Below, piece after piece: positions 1-11,395 of a stretch of DNA of 64,000 bases. The translations under genes and the position numbers were made by a program. The first letter of the stretch is position 1, and each line of letters begins with the position of its first letter. The stretch is from Cryptomeria japonica. Taxonomy: Eukaryota; Streptophyta; Pinopsida; Cupressales; Cupressaceae. A model generated the notes under the pieces. It was not told where the DNA came from and ran no database searches. It saw nothing but the letters and a program-made list of their open reading frames with translations. The stretch lies in assembly GCF_030272615.1 (NCBI RefSeq), contig NC_081411.1, positions 830,382,160-830,446,159 on the forward strand, read 5' to 3'.

Positions 1-837
1 TTAGGACAGTTTATAGCAATGTGTCCTATCCTATTGCAAGAAAAGAATTTCAAGGGAAGCTTACCTCTATATTTACCAGTTCCCTTAGGAAGTCTCTTGG
101 CAAGAAGAGCTTCAAATTCTATCAAGATCTCCTCATCATCCATTTCTCTTTTTTGTCTTGGTTCACCACTGGTACTAGGTTCTTTGCCCTTTCTAGATGG
201 TGCAGCAGATGCTCTAAAGGCTAATTTAGTCTTCTGAATACTGCCATCATAATTATTTAGCTCATAAGCTATCAACTTTGCAATGATGGAGTCTACAGAT
301 ACCTTTGTCTTGTCTATAGATCTAAACTCTTGAATAGTAGCAACCCTTATTTCATAGACCAGTAATAAGGATCTCAAAAATTTGCTTACAACAGTGGAAT
401 CATCTATCTTACCACCTGCACTCTTGATGTCTCCAACAACAGTTTTGATTCTTATCCCATATTGTTGAATGGTCTCTCCTTCAACCATCTACATGTCTTC
501 AAACTTTCTCCTAAGGCTCTCTTCCTTAGCTTGTTTCACATGCTCATCTTTGCCATACATATTCTGAAGAGCATCCCATACTTCTTTGGGATTGTCTTTA
601 TCCTAAACATCAATAAACTCAATGTTAGATAGATTGTTGATTAGGGCTTCCATAACTTTCCCATTCTCCTAAATCTCTCTCTTTTGATCATTAGTGAGAG
701 TACCGGTAGGGATAACATAAGCATTCTCAACATAGCTCCAGTGTTGAGCACCCATGCTTCTGATGTATTTCTTCATTGTGTCCTTCCATATTTTAAAGTT
801 GTCTCTGTTTAACTTTGAACCTTCCCTCTTCATCATT
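1..837 (-). pseudogene. Copia element A: gag polyprotein, N-terminal part (cut by window edge)
   Basis: Gag of a Ty1/copia retrotransposon, the protein that forms the virus-like particle and binds genomic RNA. Read on the minus strand it begins with two adjacent ATG codons near 832-837 and runs off the left edge. At the edge the translation contains the CCHC zinc knuckle CNRIGHIAINC. The upstream part resembles the gag of copia element C at 24139-25001, including a MKKYIRSMGAQHWSYVE-like stretch typical of UBN2-type copia gag. In-frame stops are present, for example near 603-605 where the reverse strand reads GATGTTTAGGATAAA. The ATG lies about 60 bp inside a tRNA-Met-type primer site, the usual position. 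Protease, integrase and reverse transcriptase must lie left of the window. The copia gag assignment is secure; the copy is inactive. Confidence 0.85.
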
Positions 838-893
838 AGAGTAGGATCTTTTCCTCAAGTGATTAAGCTTACAACACAGAGGACCTGGAAGAT

Positions 894-905
894 GCTCTGA
901 TACCA
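894..905 (-). other. Primer-binding site of copia element A
   Basis: The reverse strand reads TGGTATCAGAGC, the complement of the 3' end of plant initiator tRNA-Met and the standard copia primer site. Two bases (AT) separate it from the LTR end at 908. Confidence 0.9.
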
Positions 906-907
906 AT

Positions 908-2421
908 TGATGAATTAATGATGAATAGTTAGTACAAAACTGGTATTGAGTGGGGGGGGTGAATTAGTACAAGCAAAAACACTTTACCTAAATTGGTTTG
1001 ACTGCACACACTAAACTTTAAATGACAAGCAATAACATTGGTCTAAATCAGATTACTACTGGCACAACACAGTGAGAATGTGAAAGACATAAACCGGTAA
1101 CTCTTAGCTTTCCACACAATCTAATACCTCATTTCCACTTCACCCTTATGCATAAACAAGTAATCTATCATTAGAAATATAATGACTGCTAGTTCAACAT
1201 GTTTTACCACTTTCACATAAAACACTGAACCATCACATGAAAGACATCACACATGACACAATGATTTTTCATGTGGAAACCCAACTGGGAAAAACCACGG
1301 TGGGGATGAATACCCACAAGCTATTCTTTGAACTATTTTGAGGTCCACTCTGTTAGGAGCCTAGTCTGGTTAAAGACTATTACAATAGGTTCTACTAGAA
1401 ACTGATCTTGCTAGGGATCACTCGGTTAAGGGATGGCTAAATACCTGGTTAAGGGTTAGAACCCTATCAAAGGTTACCTCGCAAGAGGATTTTAAGAACT
1501 CACTAAATTGAGTCACCCTATTAAAGGATTTACACAAAAGCCTGTTAAAGCTACCCAGTTAAGGGATTTTCCAACTACTAAAATGGTTAGAAGTCAATAG
1601 GTAATACACTGATCTGATAACAACACTCAATGCCAAGACAGATCCACTTTAGCTCCTTTTCTTCTACAATCACACTCTACAGGCATCAACACACTTCTTC
1701 GGTCTAGTAAGAATCAAGTATCACTTACTGGGATACACACATAACATTTTCCAACAACTTCAAAATGAAAATCATCATCGACCTTATAGGAAACAGATAG
1801 GTTGGCAGCATAAACCCTAAACCCTAAACATTTAGGTTTTACAATCCAGACAGTTCAATCCTGACCGTTAACCACATTGCATTGAATACAACAGTCTTGA
1901 ATAGATCTCAAGACTTTCTCCAACGTTCATTATTTGTTGCTTCAAGAAGCTGATAACTCATCACACGCTCTCCACCATTTATAGAGACTTTGCACATTCT
2001 CAAGGTAGATAGGATCAATCTCCATGCAAGATCCTTAAGGAAATCCTTCATGTGCACAAGGCTGACATGGAAACACTTATCCTATCTTCATTACAAAGCT
2101 AACTCATCACAAGAAGTCATCGGTTAAAGCGCACAATCTTGGAATGCATCAATTGGAAAGTCTAAAGCTGAGACTACCAACTGGTAGTCATGCCAAATGA
2201 AACCCCAATAGAGAAATTTCATATACCGGTTCTCATTTCAACATATTGGTTCACCTTAAACAAACATACCACTTCACTTTTTCACAAATATCAGTTTACA
2301 TCATCATGTCGGTTCTCTTTCTAGTTTGCTACTACAACATACCGGTTCATACTTCAGCATATTGATATCATTGACAACATACAATATCATCATGTCATCA
2401 TGCTCTACACATATGCCAACA
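908..2421 (-). repeat. 5' LTR of copia element A (about 1.5 kb)
   Basis: On the reverse strand the LTR runs from TGTTGGCATATG at 2421 to ATTCATCA at 908, immediately before the primer site. Right of 2421 the sequence switches abruptly to plus-strand copia reverse-transcriptase coding, which marks the insertion point. The LTR shares blocks with the LTRs of P, C and E: a GTGGTTTTTCCC element, a C-rich run beside a GATTCACCCCCC motif, and repeated AAGGATTTT/GTTAAGGG units around 1340-1580. Two or three TTTAGGG-type units near 1805-1825 are internal to it. The other flank is outside the window, so the TSD cannot be tested. Confidence 0.8.
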
Positions 2422-3105
2422 AAACTATCATTAAAGGATGAATCAACACCTATTAATCCAACAAGATATAAATCTATGATTGGAGGTTTACTGTATTTGA
2501 CACAAACAAGACCTGATATTATGAATACAGTATGTATTGTTTCAAGATTTCAAAGCAATCCTAAAGAAAATCATGAATCAGCAGTAAAAAGGATTTTCTG
2601 ATATCTACAAGGCACAACAAATCTTGGTTTATGGTATCCTAAAGATGAAAATTTTGATTTATGTGCATACATAGATGCAAATTGGGTAGGAGATATAGAT
2701 GACAAAAAGAGTACCACTGATGGAGCATTCTTTCTTGGTAGCAGATTGATTTCATGGTTGAGCAAGAAACAGAGTTGTACATCATTATCAATAGCAGAAT
2801 CAAAATATGTTGCAACAGTAACTAATTGTACTCATTTATTCTAGATTAAACAAATGTTGAAGTACATAAAGGTAAAATGCAAAGAACCTATAATCATTTA
2901 TTGTGATAATATGGCAGCAATTGATATATCCAATAATCTAGTATTTCACTCTAAAACTAAACATGTTTCTATCAAATTCAATTTTCTGAAAGAGAATGTT
3001 GAAGCAAAAGAAGTGAAATTGGTTTATGTGAATACTAAAGAGCAGATTGTAGATATCTTTACTAAGCCTTTGCCTAAGGAAAGTTTTGAATATCTCAGAG
3101 AGTAG
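2422..3105 (+). pseudogene. Copia element P: reverse transcriptase tail and RNase H
   Basis: C-terminal part of a copia pol polyprotein. RNase H removes the RNA strand during reverse transcription. The frame shows YKSMIGGLLYLTQTRPDI (end of RT), then the RNase H landmarks YIDANWVGD, SIAESKY and IYCDNMAAIDISNN, which hold the expected acidic residues, and ends with FTKPLPKESFEYLRE before a TAG. Two in-frame stops interrupt it (TGA at 2599-2601 and TAG at 2842-2844), so the copy is dead. The left end is sharp at 2422, where the LTR of element A was inserted; upstream pol must lie left of the window. Confidence 0.92.
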
Positions 3106-3503
3106 CTTCAGGTAATACCCTCACCAGTAGAGACTTAGAAAATTGGAGATTGGCATCAAACTGGCAAGAATTAACAAAAAAAACCTTTTCTGGCTTTGAT
3201 GAAGGAGAGCTACTTCTTAGGGGGAGTATTTGGATAAGTTGGTATTTGTAATTAGTTCTATGAACTAGATGTATCTATTTTTTGTATTGCTTTGGAATTT
3301 AATGTCAAAGGGGGAGAGATATCTATGGAAAAACACATTATCTTTTGTGGAGAGATTATTCTTGAGGGGAGTAATATTATGTATTTTGATTTCTGGTAAT
3401 TGATCTCTTTTGGAGATTGTTGGTTTTGGGTTTTTGGCATTTTTGCTTTGGAACTTAGATGGTTTTTCCATCTTGTGTTGCCATCAATGCCAAAGGGGAA
3501 GAT
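3106..3503 (+). other. 3' untranslated region of element P with polypurine tracts
   Basis: No coding region. Three purine-rich tracts occur: TTAGGGGGAG near 3218-3227, CAAAGGGGGAGAGA near 3306-3319, and CCAAAGGGGAAGAT at 3490-3503. The last directly abuts the LTR and is the best candidate for the plus-strand primer. Confidence 0.7.
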
Positions 3504-4484
3504 TGTTGGTATCATGGATGTGTTGCACTAGTTTTGTCATTGATGTCAACATGTGTCAGCACTTATCAGCATTGGAGATCTTTGGTTATGTTCACCGGCA
3601 TGTTCAGTGACTTATGCATAGTCACCAATATCTGGTTCACCGACAGGTTATATTGTTCACCGGAACTAAGGATGATCTGTTATCATTTGGAAATTACTTG
3701 GTTATGTCTAAGACATGGTTTGGACACTTGGTTTTGGTGATTTGGTTATTGGTCTAATCGAGTTTGCATATTTGCTATTACTGACAAATTGGTCTAGGTT
3801 ATGGACCGGCAAACATTATCTATTCCAAATCAGCACGACATGATATGGAGATGATTTATTGATTGGTTGTTATTATAAATGCATTAAGCCGACATGATGC
3901 ATCACATATTGATCTATTTGTAATTGATCTAATTGTAATATTCTTAGTGAGCTGACCTACACATTTGGTCTTAGGGTTTGGTATATATGTAAGATCTCAT
4001 TTGTGAGATTATGAAGTAGTAGTGAAAAGGAATGTAATAATGTATATGCGAATATAAGAAAAGATACTCACACAGACATCATTTAAATATTCAAGGAAGG
4101 TTCGAAGAAGGAAATCAGTGTGACTCCCATTTTGTGATTAAGCAGTGAGATCTAGGCAGTTGGCCTTTTTGCATGTGCAAACCCCATTTGTACACACATA
4201 CCATCTACAGTAGTATCATCTGATTGTGGGTAAGGTTTCCCACTGTGGTTTTTCCCCTTACAGGGTTTCCACGTACAAATATTTATGTTATGTGTTGTGG
4301 ATGTTATTTGTCTTTATGCATTAAACTTTATCGATACTATTATTAACTGTTAAATTGTTAACCAACATTAAGTTTGGCTTATCGATATATGCATCAAGTT
4401 TGATTAAGTTTTATTTGGGTTGAAATTAATAGACAACTGATTCACCCCCCACCCCCCCCTCTCAGTTGCCTCCGGGTCCTAACA
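3504..4484 (+). repeat. 3' LTR of copia element P
   Basis: It begins TGTTGGTATCATGG directly after the polypurine tract and ends CTCCGGGTCCTAACA, 981 bp in all, with terminal TG..CA. The 3' part contains GTGGTTTTTCCCC and a long C run in GATTCACCCCCC, both shared with the LTRs of C and E. Right of 4484 the sequence becomes minus-strand copia reverse transcriptase, so P was inserted into element C. Confidence 0.85.
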
Positions 4485-4989
4485 ACCTAACCAGTCTGCA
4501 TCTATATAGACTTTCAAATAGAAGTCTCCAGCATATGGATACCATAATCCATAATCAATTATACCTTTCAAATATCTAAATATTCTTTTAGTTGCTACCA
4601 TGTGTGTCTCCTTAGGACTTTTATGAAATCGGGCAAGTAATCCAACAACATGAGCAATATTTGGTATGTTATGAACAACATAATGTAGTTTCCCTATCAT
4701 AGACCTATACTCCTTTTCATCAATTGATGCAGAATAATCTTCCTTAAACAATTTACAACCTGTTACCATAGGTGTTCCAACTAGTTTACGGTCTCCCATT
4801 CCAAAAGTCTTCAACACCGCTTTCACATACTTGGTTTGTGTGATAAAAATACCTTCCTTCATTTGTTGAATTTGTAAACCTATAAAGAATTTTATCTCTC
4901 CTACCAGAGTCATCTCAAATTCACTTTTAATCTCATTAGCAAAGTCATCGCATATGTCATTATTGTCTCCAAAAATGATATCATCCACA
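4485..4989 (-). pseudogene. Copia element C: reverse transcriptase, second half
   Basis: Minus-strand RT segment beginning with the catalytic motif VFVDDIIFG (the YVDD-box equivalent) and continuing through EFEMTLVGEIKFFIGLQI, YRSMIGKLHYV and RFHKSPKETHMVATKRIF to the start of RNase H at YIDADW. The frame is open over about 168 codons and is then cut at 4485 by the LTR of P. It continues the RT at 21899-22380: removing element T and one TSD copy brings the preceding strand next to the FVDD box. T therefore inserted only a few codons before the polymerase active site. Confidence 0.92.
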
Positions 4990-4994
4990 AATAC

Positions 4995-5793
4995 TGTAGA
5001 CACCTAAAATTGTCCCATCTAATTAAATAAATATTTTTATTTAATTAACTATTTAAGCCTAAATCATCTATTAATTAAATAAATCTTTATTTATTTAATT
5101 AATTCATTTATCCTCTTCTAAGCCTTTCCTCATTTAAATAAATACATTTATTTATTTAAATTGTCCTTCCCCTAAATTAAATAAATACTTTTATTTATTT
5201 AATTGATCCCACTTCTTCTATTAATTAAATAAATCTTTATTTATTTAATTAATTCATTAGAATTTTCTACCCATGACACATATCATTCATCTCTTAATTC
5301 CTACACTACCTAGCCTCTCATTATTTTCTTATTTCTTTTACCTACCCTTTAATCCTAGCCGACCATCTATCTTTTACACCTCTTAATCTTATCCATCCAT
5401 TTCTTATAGTGTCTTCTATATAAGAGGATGCTTCTCTCATTATCAATCCTCCTAAGCTCCTAAGCATAACTATGCATTTGAACTTTCATATGCAATCAAG
5501 CCTTTTTATGATCAAGCTATCAACCACATTTTCATTCTTTGTTGAGCTCTTATGCACACATAAAATCTAAGAGCAAATATATCAAGCAAGATAAATGGAC
5601 ATAGCAAGAATGGATATTCAAACCCTATTGGACATGTGATGGTATAATCTTTGTGATTTTGTTGATTTGCATTGTCTTAGGTAATCTTCATATGTTATGG
5701 TGAATCTTTGTTGTTGTTAGGCTAGGGTTTTGTGGTTGAATTCATTTAGTCTTTCAATATTGTTGTTTCCATTATCCACTTTCACCATAAACA
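4995..5793 (+). repeat. 5' LTR of element T
   Basis: Starts TGTAGACACCTAAAATTGTC and ends CACCATAAACA, 799 bp. A TATA-like CTATATAAGAG near 5416-5426 is a plausible promoter. The first 260 bp are an array of AT palindromes, described separately. The same family supplies the LTRs at 21098-21893 and, on the reverse strand, 38545-39294. Confidence 0.88.
5020..5255. repeat. Array of AT-rich palindromes in the U3 region
   Basis: Successive inverted repeats built from AATTAAATAAAT and its complement. The clearest has 15-base arms, ATTAATTAAATAAAT and ATTTATTTAATTAAT, around CTTT near 5070-5103 and again near 5220-5253. Others have CATTTAAATAAAT-type arms near 5132-5161 and TAAATTAAATAAAT-type arms near 5174-5204. 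The same array is present near 21120-21360 and 39035-39275. Confidence 0.8.
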
Positions 5794-5796
5794 TCT

Positions 5797-5814
5797 TGGC
5801 ATGCCCGGTGGGAC
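5797..5814 (+). other. Candidate primer-binding site of element T
   Basis: TGGCATGCCCGGTGGGAC follows the LTR end after three bases (TCT). The corresponding position of element B' reads TGGTACGCCCGATGGGAC (reverse of 38524-38541), so the 18-mer is conserved. I cannot assign the tRNA by eye; it is not the initiator-Met type used by the copia elements here. Confidence 0.6.
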
Positions 5815-8647
5815 ATGGATTTTTGTTAGATCTATGTATTTTTTGCATGTTTTTTCTAACCCTGTATTGTTGTTTTGCAAAAAAAAATTGGAGAATAAAC
5901 TTGTGCATCTAAGGTTTTGGACACAAGATCAAGATCTTGGAGAGATTTGATCTGATCTTACAACCTGCTTATAAATTTTGTACCAAATTGTTTTTGCAGG
6001 TCGAAGATAGTATCAAGAGCTCTCAATCCAAAACTTGGAATTTTTGTATCATATTTGCATTTTCTATGAATTTATTTATGATTTTTTATAAAAAAATTAA
6101 TTTTGAGAGAAAATGAGAGACTATTTCAGATTTTCTTATATTTTGGGAAATTTCTCAGAATTTTACACATGATCTGTTCTTTTTTATTTTAATTTTAAAG
6201 CAAAATAATTCTTAAAAATCAGATCTTTAACAATTAGGGTTTTGCATTATTGTGATCATATCTCACAAACTACTTGGAATTTTTGCAGGAATATTTTTAT
6301 GCAAGTTTGGAATACTATTAGGAGTTTCTAGTAAAATATTCATATTTTTTGGATCAATTTTGCATTTTCTATAAAATATTTATGATGTTTCATAAAATAT
6401 TAATTTTTGGAGCAAATTAGAAACTTTCTTGGATTTTCTTACATTTCTGGAAATGTCTTGAAATTTTACAGGTGGACTCACTATTGAGAATGAAAATAGT
6501 ATTCACACCATATGACTTTTGGTCATGACAATTGATATGCAATGATCACTTATATCATATATGGAAATCCATTATTTTGATATTGTAGATTTGTGATGAT
6601 ATAATTATCTTCTCAACATAGTGAAGGAGCAAGTTAAATTAACCATATTGCTAGAATTACCAATATAATTTCAAGTAGGACTCCATTTCTATCCTTTACT
6701 TTTGTTTGTCTCCTCACTATGAATTAATTGAATTCAACAATATTTCCTTAATTCTCCAATCTCCAAAAAAACATGATTTCCAACAAACTACAATGTTGTC
6801 CAACTATAGTTTATTCTATTTCTCATGTTCCTGCATTTGAATTCACTTTTATGTTCAATTTTTATGATGCAAAAGAACTCATGGAAATAAGATCTTTGAA
6901 TTTGTCAAAAAATGCATTGTCGAAGGCCCCTATTTCACAAAGTGTTTTGGGACTTTGTTAAAATAAACCTAACTTGTTTTCTTGTAGGAAGGGGTAATCA
7001 TTTGAAACAACCCAAACTACTAATAAATCTTTGTTGAAAGATCTTGGCAAGTGTTTTATTTTGATTTTCATTGTGTGCCTTGTTTTCATCTATATTAGCA
7101 AACACTTCAATTGGTGCACTAAAATTGAACCAGTGTCTTTTGTGGCTTGGGCAATAGGCTCTTTTGTGTTTATCTTTAGAGGGCCTGCCTCCCCATGTGG
7201 TCTTTAAGACTACTAGTGAGGAGGGAACAACCCAAGTGGTAAAGAGGAAAACCAACCACTTTCAAACCACTATAAATAATTGTATCCATGGTGAAAGCCA
7301 TGGATAACTTGTGTTGATTAGTTCATACCGACACTATGTCTCCCCATAAACCCGTTTGATCAAATTTATTTTATCAATAGTAGGGTGTAACCCCTACCGG
7401 TTGGGAGCCTTCTGTATTTATAGAGCTAAAAGTGTCGTATGTATGGCCACAAGAGTAGATGCCCTTACTAGTACCTTTTTATTTTAGAAATCCAAAATCC
7501 TTCTAGTTGTTGGGGTAGGAAGTTAGACCTCTGGAGTGGCCCACACACATACGGTTCATAGTAGAGATAGAAAGTTCATGACGAGGAGTTTTTGTGGGGA
7601 TTGGTGCTTGGCTACCTTAGAGAAGTGAATGTCAAGAGTGGAACTAGTTGGGTCAAGCATCTAAGTATCCACTTTGAATAGCATAGCCTCGAGGGAAACC
7701 CCATGTGGGATCAACAACTATTGTCCTGGCCAACCATAGGAATTGTGCTTGTCTTCTTTTAAAAATTCAAACATTCAAGATCAAACATCAAAACATTGTG
7801 TCTTTTGTGTCTTCAAGTATATGCAAAACATTTTTACATCAAACAACACGCTTTTCTTTAAGTCATTTTGAGTCCAAACACCTGAAACATAGAGTCCTCA
7901 TCAACATTGTGTCCTCTTGTCATGAAAAATGGTCACATATTCAGATTTGGTCACAACAACTTTACAAATTGGAAAAATTGCACTCGGGTTTTGCAAACAC
8001 ATCTATGTCCAACAGAAACATATCTATGTAGGACAAAAAGATGTATGTGTTATCATAGCAAACTGCATTTACAAAATTCTCAAAAATGCATCTCTGCAGT
8101 GTTTAAACATGTCTATGTCTTGTAATTGCATCTATGAAGTATACAGGCACATCTGCATTCAGTATTGGGAAAATTTATAGTCCAACAAACAAGAGCAACC
8201 AATTTTGGAATTCTTCAGCTTCCTAGGTTATTTCTTTGGGTTTTCATCTAGAATTCAGCCTATTTTTGGGTCTCACAAAGTTCATCATTTCTTTACACCT
8301 TACATGACATTCACATTTGTCTAAAATTGAGTAAAAAGGTTACTTTCTTGTCCTCATCTTTATTTGTCAACATAATACATACAACAACATTTTTCTAAGT
8401 GGTCCCTCATCAAGGTCTATCACCTTTGGGTCTCATTTGGTCTTATTTAGAGTCAAGGTCAACTTACCTCATCAAGAGATCTATCATCTCTTTGGAAGAC
8501 ACACATGCTCTACTACATACATACTTGGTCTTACACTTTGGACATTGCAAGTACACTTCAAATTCATTTACATTCCATCCAACTCTTGGTCTTCCATACT
8601 CTTTCCATTTTCATCTAGTCTCACACATCTTGGTCAAGACCTAGTTC
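5815..8647 (+). other. Untranslated leader of element T
   Basis: About 2.8 kb of AT-rich leader without a credible coding frame. A TTTTTGCAGGTCGAAG near 5990-6006 resembles a 3' splice site and has a counterpart in element B' (ACTTGTAGGTCAGATC on the reverse strand near 38450-38470), so a spliced leader is possible but unproven. From about 7177 to 7740 comes a block with GGGCCTGCCTCCCCATG, GAGGAGGGAACAACCC and CCTGGCCAACCATAGG. It has recognisable counterparts in the leaders of B and B'. Confidence 0.55.
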
Positions 8648-10212
8648 ATGGTTGAAACCCATTCCCAAAAATATAGGAGAGAAGCTAAAGAGGCTCAAGA
8701 GTCTACAAACATGAGTGGTTATGAGTATGGCAATGATATCTCTTTCAATTCTCATCATACTACATTACCTAACATGGACATCTATAGAAACATTCAAAAT
8801 GTTGAGAACATGGATAATACAAATAACAATGTGGACAACATTTCAGTACATTCAGCAGAAGTGGAGGACTCTATCATGGATCCCCATTTTAATAGATTGG
8901 TTGAAGAGATCATGAGAAGAGATAGACAATATTTCCTACAAGTGATGGCACAAAGTGGAGCCAAGATACCTCATGATTTTGACATGTCTGAAATAGCAGA
9001 AAATTGACCTACTCAAGAAAGTCAAGTCAACATGGATCAAAGGAGACCTAATAGTGGAGGTAATAGAGGACCATGTTTTGTACTTGAGTCACCATCATCC
9101 TTGTTTCAAAAACCTGAGATCCCAAATACACATGGTCAAGATTATGATACTCATGAAAAAACATCTCATGAACAACTCTGTCTATGCAAACCTTTATGGA
9201 AGTCTTATGTAGATAAATACACTCAATCACATAATAATGCTAAGGACCAACCTCAAAAGCAATTAGATATTGAGCGGCATGCTTAAAATTTAGACACAAG
9301 AAAACCCCATGTCAAATTTGGGGGCACTACACAAGAACAAACTCATGACATGCCTATAGAATATGATATGCATGGACAAAGTAGATATTCCATTCCTCAT
9401 TATGATCCTATATCAAGTGGCCCCTACACACATTATCATTATAGACCTCCTCCATATGAACATGTTTACAATCAATACCATCAATAAATGCAGTATCCTC
9501 CTCCCCCACCCAATGGCTCAAGCATGGGATATGGTCCAAGAAGTCGGTCTTCACCCAAAAACAATTTGGAACAGCAGATAAAGGACTTACAAAAGAAGAA
9601 GGAGAACATCAATACACAGAAACCATCTTACATAATGATATATATATATATATATATCCCTATCCATTTGATAAAAGCGTTCCAATGCCTCCATTTCCTA
9701 CATACTTTGTAACACCAAATTTTGATAAATACAGAGGCAAAGGGGACCCTAAGGCACATATAAGATAGTTTTTCATAGCTTGCATTGAGGTAGCAATAGA
9801 AGAAACATAATTTATGAGATTGTTTCCACAAATCTTAGGTGAACAAGCTATGGAATGGTTCTTGCAACTTCCACCTGAAATTAAGTCATGGGGTGATCTA
9901 GTAGAAGCTTTCATACAATATTTATCATATGACATAGAGACAGATATATTAGTTAGCACTTTGTGCAATACCAAACAAAAAGATGTGGAGTCATTTTCAT
10001 CATTCTTACACAGATGGAGGAATTTATCCAGTAGATGGTCTTATGAAATTCCACAAAAACAAATGTTAGAGATGTTTACACAGAATGTCAATAGAGAAAT
10101 TGGTTATGACTTGAGGAAAGCTTGTTTGTCCACTTTTAAGGATGTCATTGAAAAAAGCTTAGTGATAGAGAAGGTCTTCATTGAGAAAGGTATCATCAAG
10201 ATATTCAAATAA
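8648..10212 (+). pseudogene. Element T: gag polyprotein (degenerate)
   Basis: Gypsy-type gag, the structural particle protein. The N-terminal part (frame from 8648) contains LVEEIMRRDRQYFLQVMAQ, matching MILDALIHNDRDKYLLLL in element B, then a stop near 9005, a proline/tyrosine-rich segment (PYTHYHYRPPPYEHVYNQYHQ region, 9410-9485) and a coiled stretch. After a (TA)n run at 9637-9656 the frame changes. The core gag domain follows (about 9700-10212) with FDKYRGKGDPKAHIR, FMRLFPQILGEQAMEWF and LSTLCNTKQKDVESFSSFLHRW, collinear with element B's gag. At least three stops and one frameshift disable it. Confidence 0.85.
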
Positions 10213-10780
10213 AATAAAGAGGATTTTAAAGGAAAGGACAAGCCACGATTTTGGAACAAGAACATAGTAAATGATGATGTTGTTGATGCTAACACAGTGA
10301 GACCAAAAATCATTCTTTCAAGATCAAGTTCTACAAACAACCAAGTAAATACTCAAGCAACTTCAAAACCACGAATAAAATACATGCCATTGGGAGAACC
10401 ACTTGAGTCAACCTTCAAGAAGTTAGTGGAAAAATAATAACAATTCGAGGCAATCCTCCATATGAGCCAAAAGTCAAACCAAATTGGTGGAATGACAATG
10501 AGTATTGTGAATATCACAAGAGCAAGGGACATAAAATAGGAAATTGTCATTGCTTGAAGAACATTATATAGGATCTTATTGATAGAGGTGACATTGAGAT
10601 AGAGGAACATATATCCAATCAAGAACATGAGATGTTTAAGGAAACATTGCCTAAACATGAAAAGGGAAAAGTCAAAGCCACAAATGATCAAGCTAACTAT
10701 ACCAAAGTGTCCTATGATTATGATTCAATTGTTAACCAAAGCTACTGGACTCTGCAAAAATTAAAGTCAATGATAAAAAT
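10213..10780 (+). pseudogene. Element T: gag C-terminus with CCHC-like finger
   Basis: Continuation of gag in broken frame. Around 10480-10600 the translation reads WWNDNEYCEYHKSKGHKIGNC followed by a LKNII-stop-DLIDRGDI stretch. This gag/protease-linker finger motif also appears in elements B (FYECHHTKGHKTTSC), G1 (FCKYHQTHGHSTNEC) and G2. After about 10780 homology to gag/pol is lost. Confidence 0.8.
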
Positions 10781-11179
10781 CCTATGAAAGAAAAAGAACA
10801 AGAGGTGATATCACCTAATACCAAAATAATGTGGGGAAAAAGTTCTACAATTTTAAGTCAAAAAGCATACTTGTTGATTGTAAGTTTCCATCATGCTATC
10901 CTACTTTTACTTCTTTTCACAATCATAAGCCTTCATCACTCATCCACTTGTTCCACACATCCTTTCCCTTTTGGTGATACATCACATCAATGGACTTTTA
11001 TGGAACTTCCTTTAAGGATTTTGTTATCAGGGGTGCCCAAACTTCTTTAGGTGACACACATATGGGCTTGTGTAGTCCACATTCTAGTAATTCTATTTCA
11101 GTTCCTTTATCAAGGGAAGCCAGTCACTCAAGCTACACATCATTCAGTCAAGGAAACACACAACTAAAATCATAAGATA
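10781..11179 (+). other. Junction replacing the pol domains of element T
   Basis: About 400 bp, partly with weak open frames, lies where protease, RT, RNase H and integrase core (normally 3 kb or more) would be. I see no catalytic motif of any pol domain. It is the scar of a large deletion or of a template jump. Confidence 0.6.
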
Positions 11180-11395
11180 AAGCCTCACACATTAGAGGTG
11201 GGTGACTTAGTTCTCAAGGAGAATCCAGGAAATCAGCAAGACAAACAAAAGAAGGGTAAGTTTGAACCAAATTGGCTTGGTCCTTACATCATCAAAGCAG
11301 TCTACGGATCAGGTGCATATCAACTTTTGACACCAAAGGGAGAACCTTTGGAAGATCCTATCAACAACATGCACCTTCACAAGTTTTACACATAG
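11180..11395 (+). pseudogene. Element T: integrase C-terminal tail
   Basis: The frame reads GDLVLKENPGNQQDKQKKGKF-type sequence, then PNWLGPYIIKAVYGSGAYQL, EPLEDPINNMHLHKFY and a stop. This is the usual end of a gypsy integrase of the Tat/Athila group, the basic module after the catalytic core that helps bind DNA. The frame is open for about 65 codons, but the catalytic D,D,E core is missing upstream. Its presence shows that T descends from an element with full pol. Confidence 0.88.

Noticed and set aside
1800-1830. AAACCCTAAACCCTAAAC, telomere-type repeat
   Set aside because: Only two to three units and inside a copia LTR; not telomeric.
7705-8180. Several overlapping frames of 72-108 codons
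   Set aside because: They lie in the leader of T, overlap in different frames and show no domain or conservation in B or B'.
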